Source: Lepas anatifera
Taxonomy: Eukaryota > Arthropoda > Thecostraca > Lepadidae
Assembly: GCA_034440635.1 (NCBI GenBank)
Contig: JAOTON010001699.1
Coordinates: 186,001-250,000 of the forward strand
Reading direction: 5' to 3'
Length of the DNA stretch: 64,000 nt
The notes under the pieces were generated by a model. It was not told where the DNA came from and searched no databases. It saw only the letters and a program-made list of their open reading frames with translations. Positions within the stretch are counted from its first letter, which is position 1. Each line of letters opens with the position of its first letter. The translations under genes were made by a program, and so were the position numbers. Below are positions 1 through 12,095 of this stretch, piece after piece.

Positions 1-391
1 ATCACAAGTGCTGGTGCCTGAAGTCACGCTCCGTGGGCCGCTTATAGAGTTTAACATCGATTATTTCTGTATGATGACAGTTGAACCACCATCTGCCGGG
101 TCCTTCCCACTCATTTTCCTCGCTCTCAAATTGCTATTAGTTCACGCCTTAATGATCACAAGTCCCAGAACAACCGAACGATCAGACGGCCTTTCTACAT
201 CCCATAAACTGCGCGTGATCGTGATCACGTGTTTAAGCTGGGTGCAACATTAAGACATCGCCCGCGGCTGTAGTGCGATGACGCGAAAAATGAGATGTCG
301 CCTTTGAATTATCCGATAAACCCGCTTCATTGGCCCATACAACTGGCGCAGAAAATGTGGACGGAAGCTCGGAGATAGCTTGATTGATTGC
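1..391. other. Gene-free left edge
   Basis: Mixed-composition sequence with no supported coding region, RNA gene or repeat. It ends in the 8-bp direct repeat TTGATTGC (384-391) that borders the first hAT element. Confidence 0.5.
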
Positions 392-784
392 CAGTGGCGG
401 ATCTAGCCGGTTGGTTTGGGAGGGGCAAACCAAAGTCGAAAAGCAAAAAAAAAAACGTCGCGCAGTGAAAAATTGCGCTACAATATGCCTTTTCGGTAGG
501 ATTTTGGGAACTGGAGACGAAAAGCAAAAAAAAAAAAAACGTCACGGGGTGAAAAATATCGGCTCAACATACATTTTTTCCAATCCAAGCCCCGATATTT
601 ACACTGAACTTCCCTAATTCTGTTTGAAGTTGAGAGTTGAAGCACCAAAATTTTGCTTACAAGCTAAAAAGGAGTCGGGGGAAAAAGGAGGTCGATCGCT
701 TTGGGGGGCAAAAACATAGTTTTGCCCCGAGCTTTTCCGTTTGGGGGGGCAATTGCCTTTTTTGCCCCCCTGGATCCGCCACTG
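392..784. mobile_element. Non-autonomous hAT transposon (MITE), copy 1
   Basis: A 393-bp element that starts CAGTGGCGGATC and ends GATCCGCCACTG, perfect 12-bp terminal inverted repeats. It is flanked by an exact 8-bp duplication, TTGATTGC at 384-391 and 785-792. An 8-bp target duplication and CAG-type ends are hallmarks of hAT transposons. The interior has A-rich tracts and G-rich runs and no transposase, so it would have to be moved in trans. A close relative is at 13071-13457. Confidence 0.9.
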
Positions 785-1404
785 TTGATTGCCTATTTAG
801 GTGCGCCAACCCTCGTGGTCATATAGCGCCCACACCTCTCTTGGTTAACCAAGGCCTTCAGTAACCTCTTCCCGAAGAAATGTAGGTAGTCTGTTCTAGG
901 TTGAGTCCTCTTATTTCTGGCCTGGGTCCTTGAAAATGTGGATTTCCAAAAAATCCAACAATCCGAAATGGATTGTATTTGTTGTCGACCGTTTGCCTGA
1001 AAGACTCATCGCCACATTCTCTTTGAAAGTCATAGGGTTAATGGCATGGGGACCTTGGCAGTTGGTACACCTGGGCAGCAATTCCTGCACTTATAGCTCC
1101 AGAAGATACAAATGCTTCCGAAATCAATTTCATTTTCGGCAGAAAACCAGTGATTTGTTTCGGAAGGCATCCCATAGCGTCATCATGTGCAATTTTAAAT
1201 ATATGCTATGTGACGATGTTCAAACCTTTATTTTCACACATCCTATCTAAGTATTATCGGGCTTAATGGTATGCAAGTATTTTACGATAGCGACACCGTA
1301 AAAACTCTGACAATAGATTTAACATTTATTATGACTTAAACATGGACTGTACATTTGGCGCCGGGTAAGCTACCGGCTTCATTGCCACATAATAATGACA
1401 GGTA
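785..1404. other. Gene-free spacer
   Basis: No supported gene. Short open frames here lack recognisable motifs and splice context. I see no repeat structure before the TTAA-flanked element that follows. Confidence 0.4.
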
Positions 1405-4257
1405 TTAACGGGGGTCAATCCCCACCGCAGGAAACCGCCATCCGTGACCCACCGGGCCCAGTGAAGAGGATCATTTAACACTCGCCCCGTTGGGCCTCCA
1501 AACCACCTTCGCCCCAGTGGGGGCTTCAAACACCATCCTCGATATCGGCTCCTCCGCGGGATAGCGGAAAAAACGTGAATACTGTTGGATAGCTCTTAAA
1601 CATTCATGAAGAAACCACCTAGGTCACTTTTTCGCTCAGATCAATATTGAGTTCCTGACAGGTCCTTGACTCTATCGTCGGACAGAGTTGAGCTAGTCAG
1701 TTTTTAGGCACCATTGGCTTTCGTATGTTACGGCGAATCCAATCATGTATGATACAAATATACAAGTGGCCTGGCCTAAGGTCAGGTCAAGGTCACTATC
1801 GGACCTACCATAGTCAATATGCATATCAATCGACTCACAATAATAATCCAAACGTAATGACATCAAAATTGAAGTTCTATCATCATTTCTAGTCAAGTTA
1901 TTGATCTAAGTCTAAAAACATGTCTAAGTGGCCTCAGATGACCTCTTGGAAGTCACAGGTCTAAACTTGCATCATTACCGTGGAGAGGGGCATAAGATAC
2001 TGCGATTTGGTCAATAGGAAGGTATTCTAAGTCGTATCTACAGAAATATAGCAATTAATTGGCCAATTCTCGTTTTCCCCATGCATTTCTGATGTAGAGG
2101 TAATAAACCGTACCGGACCCCAGTTCACCGATACAAAAAATCCTGGAATATGTTTTATAGTATCTGGTGGGCTCATTATGTGATATGAGTTTCAGATGGA
2201 TAGCTTCACCCTATTCTCACTTATGTTTTCTTGAGTTTTTTGGAGGTGAGCAGACTTGTTGAGTCGCGACTCAGAGACGAAGTCGACTCTGAGTCGACTC
2301 AAATTTTCCTTGAGTCAAATTTGAGTCGACTCACTTCCAGATTTTGATTGAGTCTTAGTCGACTCAACTGCTTGACCAGTTGAGTGGAGTGAGAATCAGT
2401 GTCAGCCTCTAAGCTGTAAGTCGGGAGTTGAGTCTACTCATCACTACATCACATGGCTGATAATTTAGAAATTTTTGCACCTAATTTTGAAGGATTTCAT
2501 ATTGTAATTTACCAATAATAGGTAACTTATCATTTTCATATTGACACTACATCCATCCCGGGATCAGTCATTAGCAAAAATAAGCTGTGTTAAATATACA
2601 GCTTCAAACGCACAAACATTTCCTTGTTATTTTCCCTTTAATATTAGCAATACCATGCAAAATCATACAGACGAATGCAATTTGCACACATTCAGACTTT
2701 TTGACTTTCAGGGTGAACATCATAAAAAAGTCTAAGCCAATAAACATGCAATAATTCACTCTTAGGAAGCCACATCTTTATTTGCTATTTTCTTCCTTTG
2801 GTTGACTGAAAACACCAAAAAACTAAGTAATGTAAGCGCCAGATAGAGGGTACCAAATATCTTCTTTTGCACATAAACCTTGAAATGGGTCAAAACGGAA
2901 ACTGAAAGTTTCAATTAGCTGCTTTTTCAAAGTACTTTCTTGATTTATCGTGGTTTGAGGACATCCCTTGGTACCTAGATAATATAAACACCGACGACAC
3001 GGCACTGTACCTACTGTTCTCTGTATACGGACGTAAAACTCAGTCCTATCTCTGGCATTCCCTACACATCAAGTCTCTCACAAACTACCACTCTTTAAAT
3101 TATGTTGATTATTATTTTACCTATTTAGCACCCACTGCACAACATACCATTGCTGCACGCCCCGCACCCCACGCGCGCCACGCCAGTCACAAAACCATCA
3201 TTGTGCGCCACAATATATTAGCTTTGCTTTGTAGCCTGAGGGCAAGATCACTTTTTCTAAGACTGCATATTTTCTCAGGTTTTTTAAGTCACGTGGCTTT
3301 TGAAGTGCTATTTATCGTCACCTTTTGTGTCATCGGGGGCTAGGTTCGCGTAATGTCTTGAGTGCGCCATCTGTAGTATTTACCACAGCTTTTTCGGGAG
3401 GACGACGCGAACGTTTATTTGGTTCATTATTTTGTTTTTTTATTGAGGTGGTGCAAAGGTTCGTTCGGTTCCACGCGGCTTAGTATTTATTTCTAAGCTT
3501 AATTTGTCACAGGATTGTTCAGAAAGCACTGGGGCAGGAATTGTCACCCTAAATGTCAAATTTTAAATTATTGAGTCCTGTTCTTTGTGTTTGAAACCTC
3601 GCTGTGCCTCAATTACGACTTTACTCATGAAGGAACATAGGTACCTTCAAAATGAAAAGCCCTCAGGCCCTTCATCTCACTCACACGTTCGCATTTAACA
3701 CCAATCTTCATTCCTATGCAGACATGATTTATGCCATGGATTGATGCATTGCAATTGTCATTTTATTGAAAGAAATGTGCAATCATTAAATAGTTAATCC
3801 CATGAATAAATGTAATGGAATTTGTGTACTTCTAAAGGAAATGTGCCTTTTTTGTGTACATACTTGGCTATCATTGTGAGTCGGAGTCGACTCTGACTCA
3901 ATGTTTATTTGAGTCAGAGTCGAGTCGACACACTCTGAACTTGGGTTGAGCCGAGTCGGCTCACCATTTTCAACACAGCGAGTCGAGTCAGAATTAGAGT
4001 CAGCCTTTTAGCTGTGAGTCAGAGTTAAGTCGACTCAAAAAAATTTGAATCATCAATAAGTCTGGAGGTGAGGTCATTAGACCTGCTCTGATGACCTGAG
4101 CTGAAATGCCCAAACCTTAAAATTTTGACGAAAATTGCTGAATTGATCAAATGTAAGATGTGCTGAGTACAGTGGCACTTCGTGCCACAATTTTTCGATA
4201 CCGCTGGAAAACCCCGAGGAGGAGGTGTTCAAACACCCCCACTGGGGTGAGGGCTAA
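1405..4257. mobile_element. TTAA-flanked family A element (A1), split by a hAT insertion
   Basis: The right end (about 4072-4257, then 2250 down to about 1930) is the reverse complement of the element at 45024-45593 and is also related to 53789-54470. It shares G-rich subterminal blocks, a GC-rich palindrome (cacttcgtgccac) and AGGTCA-like motifs. The left end is less certain: TTAA tetranucleotides at 1405-1408 and 1475-1478 both precede a related C-rich block, and the right TTAA appears mutated to CTAA (4254-4257). Without the nested hAT element it would be about 1 kb. TTAA target sites point to the piggyBac or Kolobok type; no transposase is visible. Confidence 0.65.
2251..4064. mobile_element. 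hAT element with GAGTCGACTC palindromic ends, nested in A1
   Basis: A 1,814-bp insertion that starts CAGACTTGTTGA and ends with AAGTCTG. It is flanked by a perfect 8-bp duplication GAGGTGAG at 2243-2250 and 4065-4072, as in hAT transposons. Both subterminal regions (about 2256-2445 and 3876-4040) are packed with GAGTCGACTC palindromes and GAGTC half-motifs, a plausible transposase-binding array. Removing the insert and one duplication restores co-linearity with the related elements at 45024 and 53789. No transposase-like reading frame is seen inside, so it is probably non-autonomous. Confidence 0.88.
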
Positions 4258-4450
4258 CAACCACGCCAATGCTCGCTGTAAGTGGGCAAATTGGCCTGTC
4301 CGGAGTGACTCTAATAGTCAAATAACAAAACGATAACAAATATCCATCGCCTCTTAAGAGCTATTTAAATGTTTTTTTTGCCGGTTTTCCTGGCCCTGGA
4401 CGCGTCGGTGTCCCTCGACCCTCGTCGGACCCGGAGTGGCCGCGGCGTCG

Positions 4451-7145
4451 CACATAGGCCCTAAATGCCTCCGTCCGTGGCCAATATTACGAAAATGCAA
4501 CTTTTTCTAAATCATTTCCTGAGCACATATACTGATAGAGAATTCTTCACTGTACTTGAAACAGGCATGGAAAACACAAACCGTGCTACGGAAGTCTTTG
4601 TAGAGTTGCTTGAAGTAAGCACTCGGGTGCGCCACCCGCGGACCAGAGATCTGCAGCGAAAACTACGTACATTTCATTATGCTTAAAATCGACCATGAAA
4701 GCAAGAACAGGTCAAAGTATGGTAATACCACTGTTGTGTGAGCCCTTTGCGATGGGTTTAGGTATAAAATAATGCAAAAATAGTTTTGACAACTATTTTA
4801 TAGACCATTCTCTCAGTATACTGCATATCTCAAAAACTGTTCGATTTACAAATACAAAGAGAGGGATTTAAAACTTGGCCAGCATCGGCCCAGCATAAGA
4901 CTACCATCAAACGATTCCCCAGGATGTGCTCTACAAGGGCAAGTCAAAATATCTTGCGTCCACTTGCAGCCCCGTGCTCCAGATGACATATAATAACTCA
5001 GGTTGTGGCTCCAACCAGGCCGCTGCGGTGCTAACGCAACACCGTGGGCTACCGAATAGAGGCATGGACCGGCCAAGAATGAGCAATATGAGTTGACTAT
5101 CAGAGAACAATGCTATAATAAATGCCTAGAAGTGCAGAAGTTAGTTTATACAATTTCAAAGCACTATAACCGTCTAAATTTGTGTCTTGGCTGCTGTGTT
5201 GACTGTTATCCAAATACCCGGAGGGACTGCCGACAACGAACCATTTATTGCATGAGAAATGTTCCTGCTAGGTATGTCAATCTCGGGATTGGGATCCGGC
5301 TATTTTCAAAAGCCTTAATCACGGGATTAAGCCTCTCGTGATCCCGGGATTCAGACATTTATTATAACACCTTCAAGCAATGCCGGGACAGCAAAAACGA
5401 TACCTAGGAATCCTGTTTTGCTGCATATCACACGTTAAACCACATATGGTGAATACCAGTCATACCTTTTCATCCAAATGAACGGTCTCCGTAACCATCG
5501 GAGTTCCGAGGTGTCCTAGGGATGCAATCGGGAATCGAATTTCCTCGCCGTTCCCACTGTCATAAGCTGACGCAAGATGACGCTCGGGCTGCTCAGGTGA
5601 CCTACGTCCCATAGTTGGCGATACCGCGATATCATATGTAGCGGAGGGTGGGCGGGGGGGAAACGTACTGACCTTCACGGACTGATATTTTGATATGCCT
5701 TGTTGAGGAAACACATGGTAGGGATATATTCTACCCCTTTCTTTTACTCTGCGTGTTAACACGCGCAATGGAGGGGCCTCGGATACTCTCCCAACTATTT
5801 TTTCCGGGATGACCGGAGAACCGCTCGTAGCCAAAACACGGGAATGGGTCGCATTTGAGAAAATTTAACAGCGCGTCGAATAGTGAAATAATTTTGAAAA
5901 TTTGTCGAAAATTGTTTGATTTATAGGCTTCTAAAGTCCGACCTACATTTTGAAATCACCGCGACCGCGCGGTCGAACCGGTTTGCTTGCATTGGAGACC
6001 AAGTGGTGACGTCACAGTGTCATATAGACGGGATTATTTGTCAAGGTCACCTCACGTGAAGGTCGAGGTCAAAGTTCAAAGTCATACCAGCAATTTCAAG
6101 GTTATTGACTCCGGTGCTTTACGTGTCCCAGTCTGACGTATATTATGCTATGACGTCGTAGTAAAGGTAACCCAGGTGTAAGTTCAAGGTCAAGGTCAAG
6201 GTTAAAGATCATGGGTAAAGGTCAATCCTCCTTTCCAGCACAAGGTTTGCTATAGTGCTACTTTAAGTGTGCATAATAGGGAATATACCATATTGTGGCG
6301 TCATAGGTCGATGACCTTGAATGACCTAGACCTCAAAAATGAAGGAAAGATTCTTTGCGACACAACCTCTATGACCGTGGTCCGGCCTTAGCTTACTCTC
6401 GGCTTTTTCCACGCATTATCAGGGCATTTCCCAACAGGTCCCAAGCATGGCCAAAATTTGACCTTTATGACCTCGTTTGACCTTGACAATATAGACCTAG
6501 GTCAATGAAAATTAGTTATGATGTAGATCACCATAGCCAACCCCCAATCGGCATTTCTTAAGCCTCTAAGTTTCCGATATCTCAGGGGCTTACCAGCTCC
6601 CCATCCTGTGCGCGTTAATGTCGGACCCCTCTCCAGTGTGGTTGTTAATAATCACTCGAATACCGGTTATAACAGAACATTCCCATGCAGAAAAAGTGTT
6701 ACAGTTATACCAAAAAGCTGGCTTAGAAGAAAAACCAGGCTCAAATACACATTTATGATGCCTCCCGTTTTGTTGTTCGTGGTGACGCTTATGAATTTAT
6801 GGCAGACCAAGATTGCTGTATCATTGTTCATGGATTAAATGTTTATTGTTTGCAGTGTTTCAAACTACAATTCGGTCACAACTCATGGCGCTACGACAAC
6901 ATCTGCAAAATATTTTACGGACACCTCGGGCTGGATTAAGTTGCTCCAAATGCCCCTCTTTTTCACTGTCCTGATTACATCCATGTAAAATAAAACCTAT
7001 ATGTCGAATGCAAGTTTTATGCGCTGTTCAATTGTCTGTCAAATGAGCTCCTTTGTTCAAAAATCGGGGGAATTTGCGGTATTGCGAAGGAGTTTTCCAC
7101 GAAAAGTAATATTGGCCACGGACGGAGGCATTTAGGGCCTATGTG
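4451..7145. mobile_element. Transib-like DNA transposon remnant, with a nested family B element
   Basis: A perfect 40-bp terminal inverted repeat (4451-4490 against 7106-7145) starts CACATAGGCCC. The element is flanked by a 5-bp duplication CGTCG at 4446-4450 and 7146-7150. A 5-bp target duplication fitting CGNCG together with CAC-initial ends is characteristic of Transib, the superfamily related to RAG1. The 2,695 bp include the TTAA-flanked insertion at 5756-6648; without it about 1.8 kb remains, too short and too interrupted for an intact transposase. The flanking sequence, rejoined, is one GC-rich block, in line with a GC-rich target. The superfamily call is inferred from ends and duplication only. 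Confidence 0.6.
5756..6648. mobile_element. TTAA-flanked family B MITE, copy B1
   Basis: Bounded by TTAA at 5756-5759 and 6645-6648. The left end reads TTAACACGCGCAATGGAG; the right end carries two end motifs in tandem (CGCGTTAA, then CCAGTGTGGTTGTTAA). The interior has about five TCAAGGTCA motifs on either strand. Homologues are at 45590-46489 (same orientation) and 56184-57087 (opposite orientation). A TTAA target is typical of piggyBac or Kolobok elements. No coding capacity is seen. Confidence 0.8.
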
Positions 7146-7150
7146 CGTCG

Positions 7151-7340
7151 CCCCAGAGCGCCCGATCTCAGCAGCGGACGGGGGCGTTGTTGTTGGGTGG
7201 CGGTGCCTCCCCGGCCGCAGCGGGGCAGTGTGGTGCCCGCCGTCGCGCCGCGAGGTCACGTGTTCGAGACGAGCAGGAACGCCGAGCTTCATGTGGAGCG
7301 TGAAAGAGGTCGGCAGGACTATGTGTGGGGTGGATGAACC
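7151..7340. other. GC-rich, CpG-rich block
   Basis: CpG-rich sequence continuous with 4380-4450 once the Transib-like element is removed. Reading frames are open on both strands, as expected from GC richness. No conserved protein motif is recognised; it could be a promoter or first-exon island. Confidence 0.35.
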
Positions 7341-9500
7341 CGAACTGATGGCGGGGAGGATGTGGGGCATGGTGTGAAGTTGAGTGGGAAGTGTCGTGCA
7401 AGCGGAATTTGAAGAGTTTGATGTATGTCTGCATGTCCAGGCAAAGTTAAAATGAGGTAAGTGAAATATTGGCTTGATTTGGTGTACTGTTAGTTTTTAT
7501 CCTCCTGTCAATTGCTCACAGAGAAGACAGTGGAAACCTCCAGTGTGACAAGGGCCTAGTATCCGAGGCCAAAATGCGATCTGAATCGGACTGCTGATCA
7601 GCATACTACACCGTGAAGTCATCGAGTCCACCCAATGCACCCAGACCCCAAGTTTCGGGGTACGAAAAATGCCCCACCGCTGTTACCGGTCATTTGGAGT
7701 TGCCAACTCACTCTGAGAGGAAGGTTTCCAGCAATCATATAAAAAATATGTCGGGACTTGAGTCCGGGACCAATGGATATGGGTATTCTTCTCAAATTTG
7801 TTTTGGTAACCAACAAAGTAATAGGGTACAGGGGACGCCCAAATGGGCTCATTTCAATAGGTGAAAGGACACTTCCGTTTTTTATCGGACAGATGTGATT
7901 CCTGCTTTGCACAGAACACCTGGTTAGGAAGCCACAACGGCCCCTAGAAAAGAGCACAATAATCCTAGCCCCGCTAGAAAGGGGATATACGCTTAACATT
8001 ACTAGAAGGGCACTGATCCCCAGCGAATGAAATATGAAGGGCTGAGGACCATTAGGGGGGGGGGGGGCTGGGCACCACCAAAAGTCCTAAGTTTTATGCA
8101 AAGTTCTACCCAATTTTTCATAGGGAAAAGACGCCCCGCCATTGGGCCATGCATTCTCCATTGTTTATTTTCAAGATTGCTGGTAGTGCCAGTGGGTGGC
8201 TTGTATGATTTCGTTATATGATTTCGTTAAGGAATCAACGAATTGCGAATTCAGGGGCGGAGAGCAAAGATGATCGCGCCGAGAAAACACGTGCCGTTTA
8301 TGGAAGTGGAGCATCTTCGTTCGCTGTAGAAAGCAACTACTCCCTTGTTCACAGATGCAGGCTGCTCTTGCGTCCGCGAAGGACCATTGATAACACTTCA
8401 CTTGGTTTTGATAATTTGGTTCATCTTTCGGGACTCAAACGATTTGCTTAATCTATTTCATCATGTTTTCCATTCCTTTCTCTCTGGAGTTGGGGTTTCT
8501 CAGATTTACGGTTAATAATGACTGGAGTTGACAGCTTCTTAAACTTTGGGCAAAGTAGTTAATTTAAGGATTGGTTTGCATTGTCACTTATAAACCTTAA
8601 AAAAATCCACGGATAGAGGATTCCGAGTAGTTACCATATTTGAATACGGGCAGCATGTGCACGGGAACCAACAGATGCCATTACATTAAATGTTGTTCTC
8701 ACCGACGTTTTCTTTGAAGTAAAACTTTGAAGTTTATATTTTTGGGAAATAAGTCGGATGCACTTAGCGATGCGGCGATGTATTTTTTTCATTTAAGTTA
8801 TTTCATTTATGTTTTTCCTCCTTCCTTGAAATTCGTCATGCTTTGTTCTCTTGTTTGAAGCCTTGATTTCTTGTGTCGACAAAAAAGTAACAATGGAGAA
8901 CAGAAATATTATACAGTGCGACCGTGAGGACAGATAAATTGGACAGACGACGACGGAGCTCAGTATAGTACTCGGTCTTCATAACTCAGCACGGAATCAT
9001 TTCCATTTATGATAATCTCTTCCATCTATTGTATCTCCTTATTCACACGAAGTAGGCGTCAGAATGTCTTCCCAATTGTTGACTGGTGGGTCAGTCGGCC
9101 GAGCAGTAAATAAATGACCCTCCACTGTTCCAACTGTCAGAAATCGGGCGGTTCTGCTTCACCCATCACGTTTTTATGTGAATGGCTTTATGTGCATTGC
9201 CAGTCCTCACAGATCCGTTGTTAAATATTCGCTTTATTCACATCTTGGCCGACTCAAAGACCCTGCTCTGGTCACCGGGGCGGCTCACGAGGCTAACCCT
9301 TATGAACTAGGCGTGAAGCCTGAGAGCAGTTTCTGCAACGCCATTTGCGCCTATTACTCCACACTCGGCCAAGCTATGAACACTTCCCTCGGTCCGTATT
9401 CCATTAATTACCTGCTGCTGCAAGCATTGGCGGTTGAAGTCGTACTGATTAGCGGCTGCATCCAACGCTTTTCGCTACGTGATGTGCTTGCAGGATAGCT
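7341..9500. other. Gene-free stretch
   Basis: No supported gene. The only notable feature is a run of about 13 G residues at 8055-8067. AT-rich sequence dominates 8400-9000. Confidence 0.4.
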
Positions 9501-9990
9501 GTTTGGATGGGCTCCGGCGCAGGTGCAGTTCTCAGTGATTTGATGTTGCCGACGCCTCTTCTGTGTCGTTGCGGCGAGGCTGTCTGATGATGATGAAGAT
9601 GCGAGTGATGATGGTGATGGAGACGGTGGTAATGGGGATGGCGGCGGGGTACTGCTGTGACCTGTCACAAAGCGGGACCCGCGGCCTGCTGTGGCGATTA
9701 CGTGGTGCTGTGTGACCCGGCACTGCTGTGGAGCTGTCTTGGCGCTGTCGCGGCACTGCTGTGGCGATTGCAGTACGTTGTGTGACCGGCTCTGCTGGTT
9801 GCGGCACTGCCGTCATGCCGCCCGGGGCGATGGCCTGACATGACCTCGGCAGTGTCCAGTGTCGCAGTCGGTGTCCCGCGGCGGCGCCTGGAGAGCGTGG
9901 GAGCCACACCACTGACGACACCAACTCCAGCCAGGATGTGAAAGCGGGCGCGGTAAAGGATGGGCCCCGCACGCCCGGTAATCATAACCA
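9500..9990. other. GC-rich island with imperfect GCACTGCTGTGG repetition
   Basis: CpG-rich sequence open on the minus strand in two frames. Between about 9700 and 9800 phrases such as GGCACTGCTGTGG recur imperfectly. The translations are low-complexity and look like no known family, so I do not call a gene. Confidence 0.35.
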
Positions 9991-10448
9991 CCAACTCGGA
10001 ATTCAGTTTCTCACCTCCATCGACCGATACGTGGGCCATTCAGTGTCGTAGCGAGATCAGATGGGAAGAAAGCAAGATTGGGGTCTGTCGAGTTGAATTA
10101 AACAGTCATTTAACCGAATAAAATTGGACCGAACTCTGGTAAAAGGCACTGAATATTCATTAAGTAGCGAAAACAACACAAGGAAGAAAATTACAACGGA
10201 TGTCTGGCTGTCTTAGTTTCCGTCCGCTCTCGTTATGGATAGATTTAATCACCGGGCGCCTCCATATTTGGCACGTGTCGTTCCCGATTGCCCGCGGCCC
10301 ACAAATCACCTGCGGCAGAGGTGAGTGTAGGAGGCTGCAGCAGCCATAGCGATGACGGCCACGCTCATGCCGGGGCAGCGCCAGACAAAACAAGACGGCA
10401 CCTGCAGCGCGACCCCCATGCACGCCACACCAGACGTCCTGTTGTTCT

Positions 10449-10611
10449 GTCCTCTGCTCTGCTCTGCTTTGCTCTGCTCTGCTCTGCTCTGCTCTGCTCT
10501 GCTCTACTCTACTCTACTCTACTCTGCTCTGCTCTGCTCTGCTCTGCTCTGCTCTGCTCTGCTCTGCTCTGCTCTGCTCTGCTCTGCTCTGCTCTGCTCT
10601 GCTCTGCTCTG

Positions 10612-10665
<54 letters not shown>
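10449..10665. repeat. (CTCTG)n microsatellite with a CTCTA patch, then (CT)n
   Basis: More than 30 pentamers of CTCTG, with a block of CTCTA variants near 10500-10525, pass directly into a CT dinucleotide run from about 10612 to 10665. The open frames across it are artefacts of the repeat. Confidence 0.97.
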
Positions 10666-10669
<4 letters not shown>

Positions 10670-11420
10670 CCACTCCACGCACTCCTAACTTAGACTATGA
10701 CACTGAATGCGCGTTATCTTTGTGATGGGTGGCGTACGCAGGGGGATAGGGTGGGCCACTTGGCCAGTGACGCTTCAGCACCGAAGCAGAACTCGCTCGT
10801 AAGCCGTGGCGTCGAAAAACAAATTTCTGAACTCCTGGCGAAATTCATATGTCCTGCATCTCGTAAGAAAAGACGAAGAAGTACCTTAGAACTCATGAAC
10901 ATTCAAAGCAGACAAGATCGATCAAACAGATTGAGTCTGAAAGACAGGCTGCTATTCGCTTGACGGATAGCCACGGGACCTCCGCAAAGGCCAGACTTAC
11001 AGCATTTGAATTTACAGTGTCATAAGACTAATGTTTTCGTGGACGGGCTCGTTTCGTCGCCGCGGTGTCAAGACGCGCTGTGAAGGCCATGCATGTAATG
11101 GCCGTGTCATTCGACCAGCCTGAAGCCTCACAAATGAGCAGCTTGCCACCTACTCCATTTCTACTGCGCTGACAAGGACACAGTTACGGTTTCAGGTGCT
11201 GTCTCCCACCCCTCCCACCGGCTGTCAACTCTCGCAACCCGAGTCCTTGAGTCTGATCCCTTCGCTCTCAGCGCCTTATGGCCTGAGTCTAATTTTTGCA
11301 CTGCTGTTTGATATACCTATGTTGCTTAATCACTAAAACCAGTACAGTGCCGTAGCTAAGGTATTCTAAGAGAAGAAACTCGGTGTTCCTTGATCGGAGA
11401 GGGCTGAGTTGCCCGACATA
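10666..11420. other. Gene-free stretch
   Basis: No supported coding exon, RNA gene or repeat. Short frames (for example 10697-10963) lack a family resemblance. Confidence 0.4.
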
Positions 11421-11560
11421 GGTGGGCAACTCAGTGAGCTTAAGTGAGCTTGCTGGACTGTGCCCGTCTGCGAGGGAAGCGGCCGGAAGATTAGAGCCGG
11501 TCGGACGGGTCCTCAGCGGTGGAGGGCGTCGCATCCATATGGATCCAGTCGGATCGGGGT

Positions 11561-11880
11561 CAGTGCGGAGGGTCGGCAGGCGGCGAGGGCTCAGGCGGAG
11601 GATGCCAAGTCTGTGCAGAGGTTTGGGAGGCGGTGAGGGCGCAGACTAAAGGTACCCGTTCAGCGAAGAGAGTCGGCAGGCGGCGAGGGCGCAGGCGGAG
11701 GGTACCGGGTTTGTGCAGAGAGTCGGCAGGCGGCGAGGGCGCAGACTAAGGGTGCCGGGTCAGTGCAGAGGGTCAGGAGGCGGCGAGGGCGCAGACTAAG
11801 GGTGCCGGGTCAGTGCTGAGGGTCGGGAGGCGGCGAGGGCGCAGACTAAGGGTGCCGGGTCAGTGCAGAGGGTGCGGACG
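11561..11880. repeat. 50-bp GC-rich minisatellite, about 6.4 copies
   Basis: Six consecutive units of exactly 50 bp start at 11561, 11611, 11661, 11711, 11761 and 11811, plus a partial one. The core is GGAGGCGGCGAGGGCGCAG. Because 50 is not a multiple of three, the open frames through it shift from unit to unit and are unlikely to be coding. Confidence 0.93.
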
Positions 11881-12095
11881 GAGGTTGTTGGGTGTCAACT
11901 GACGCGCTGTAGACGCCGCTGTCGGAGCCGAGCGGCGTGCGAGCAGCAGCTGCTGGTGCTGTCGGCCGGTTTGAGATGTACTGCAGAGTTCAGCATGAGA
12001 GAATTTCGGACCCGTCCGTTCCATTTCATCCCATTTTAATCGGATTAGTCTCATTGAGTCTCGGAAGACCTTTATAATGAGTGGTCATATTCCAT

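Noticed and set aside
4451..4490. RAG-type recombination signal (heptamer plus nonamer) in the Transib-like end
   Set aside because: CACATAG is only partly like the heptamer and no convincing nonamer lies 12 or 23 bases on.
10288..10725. 145-codon frame
   Set aside because: Mostly translation of the CTCTG and CT microsatellite.
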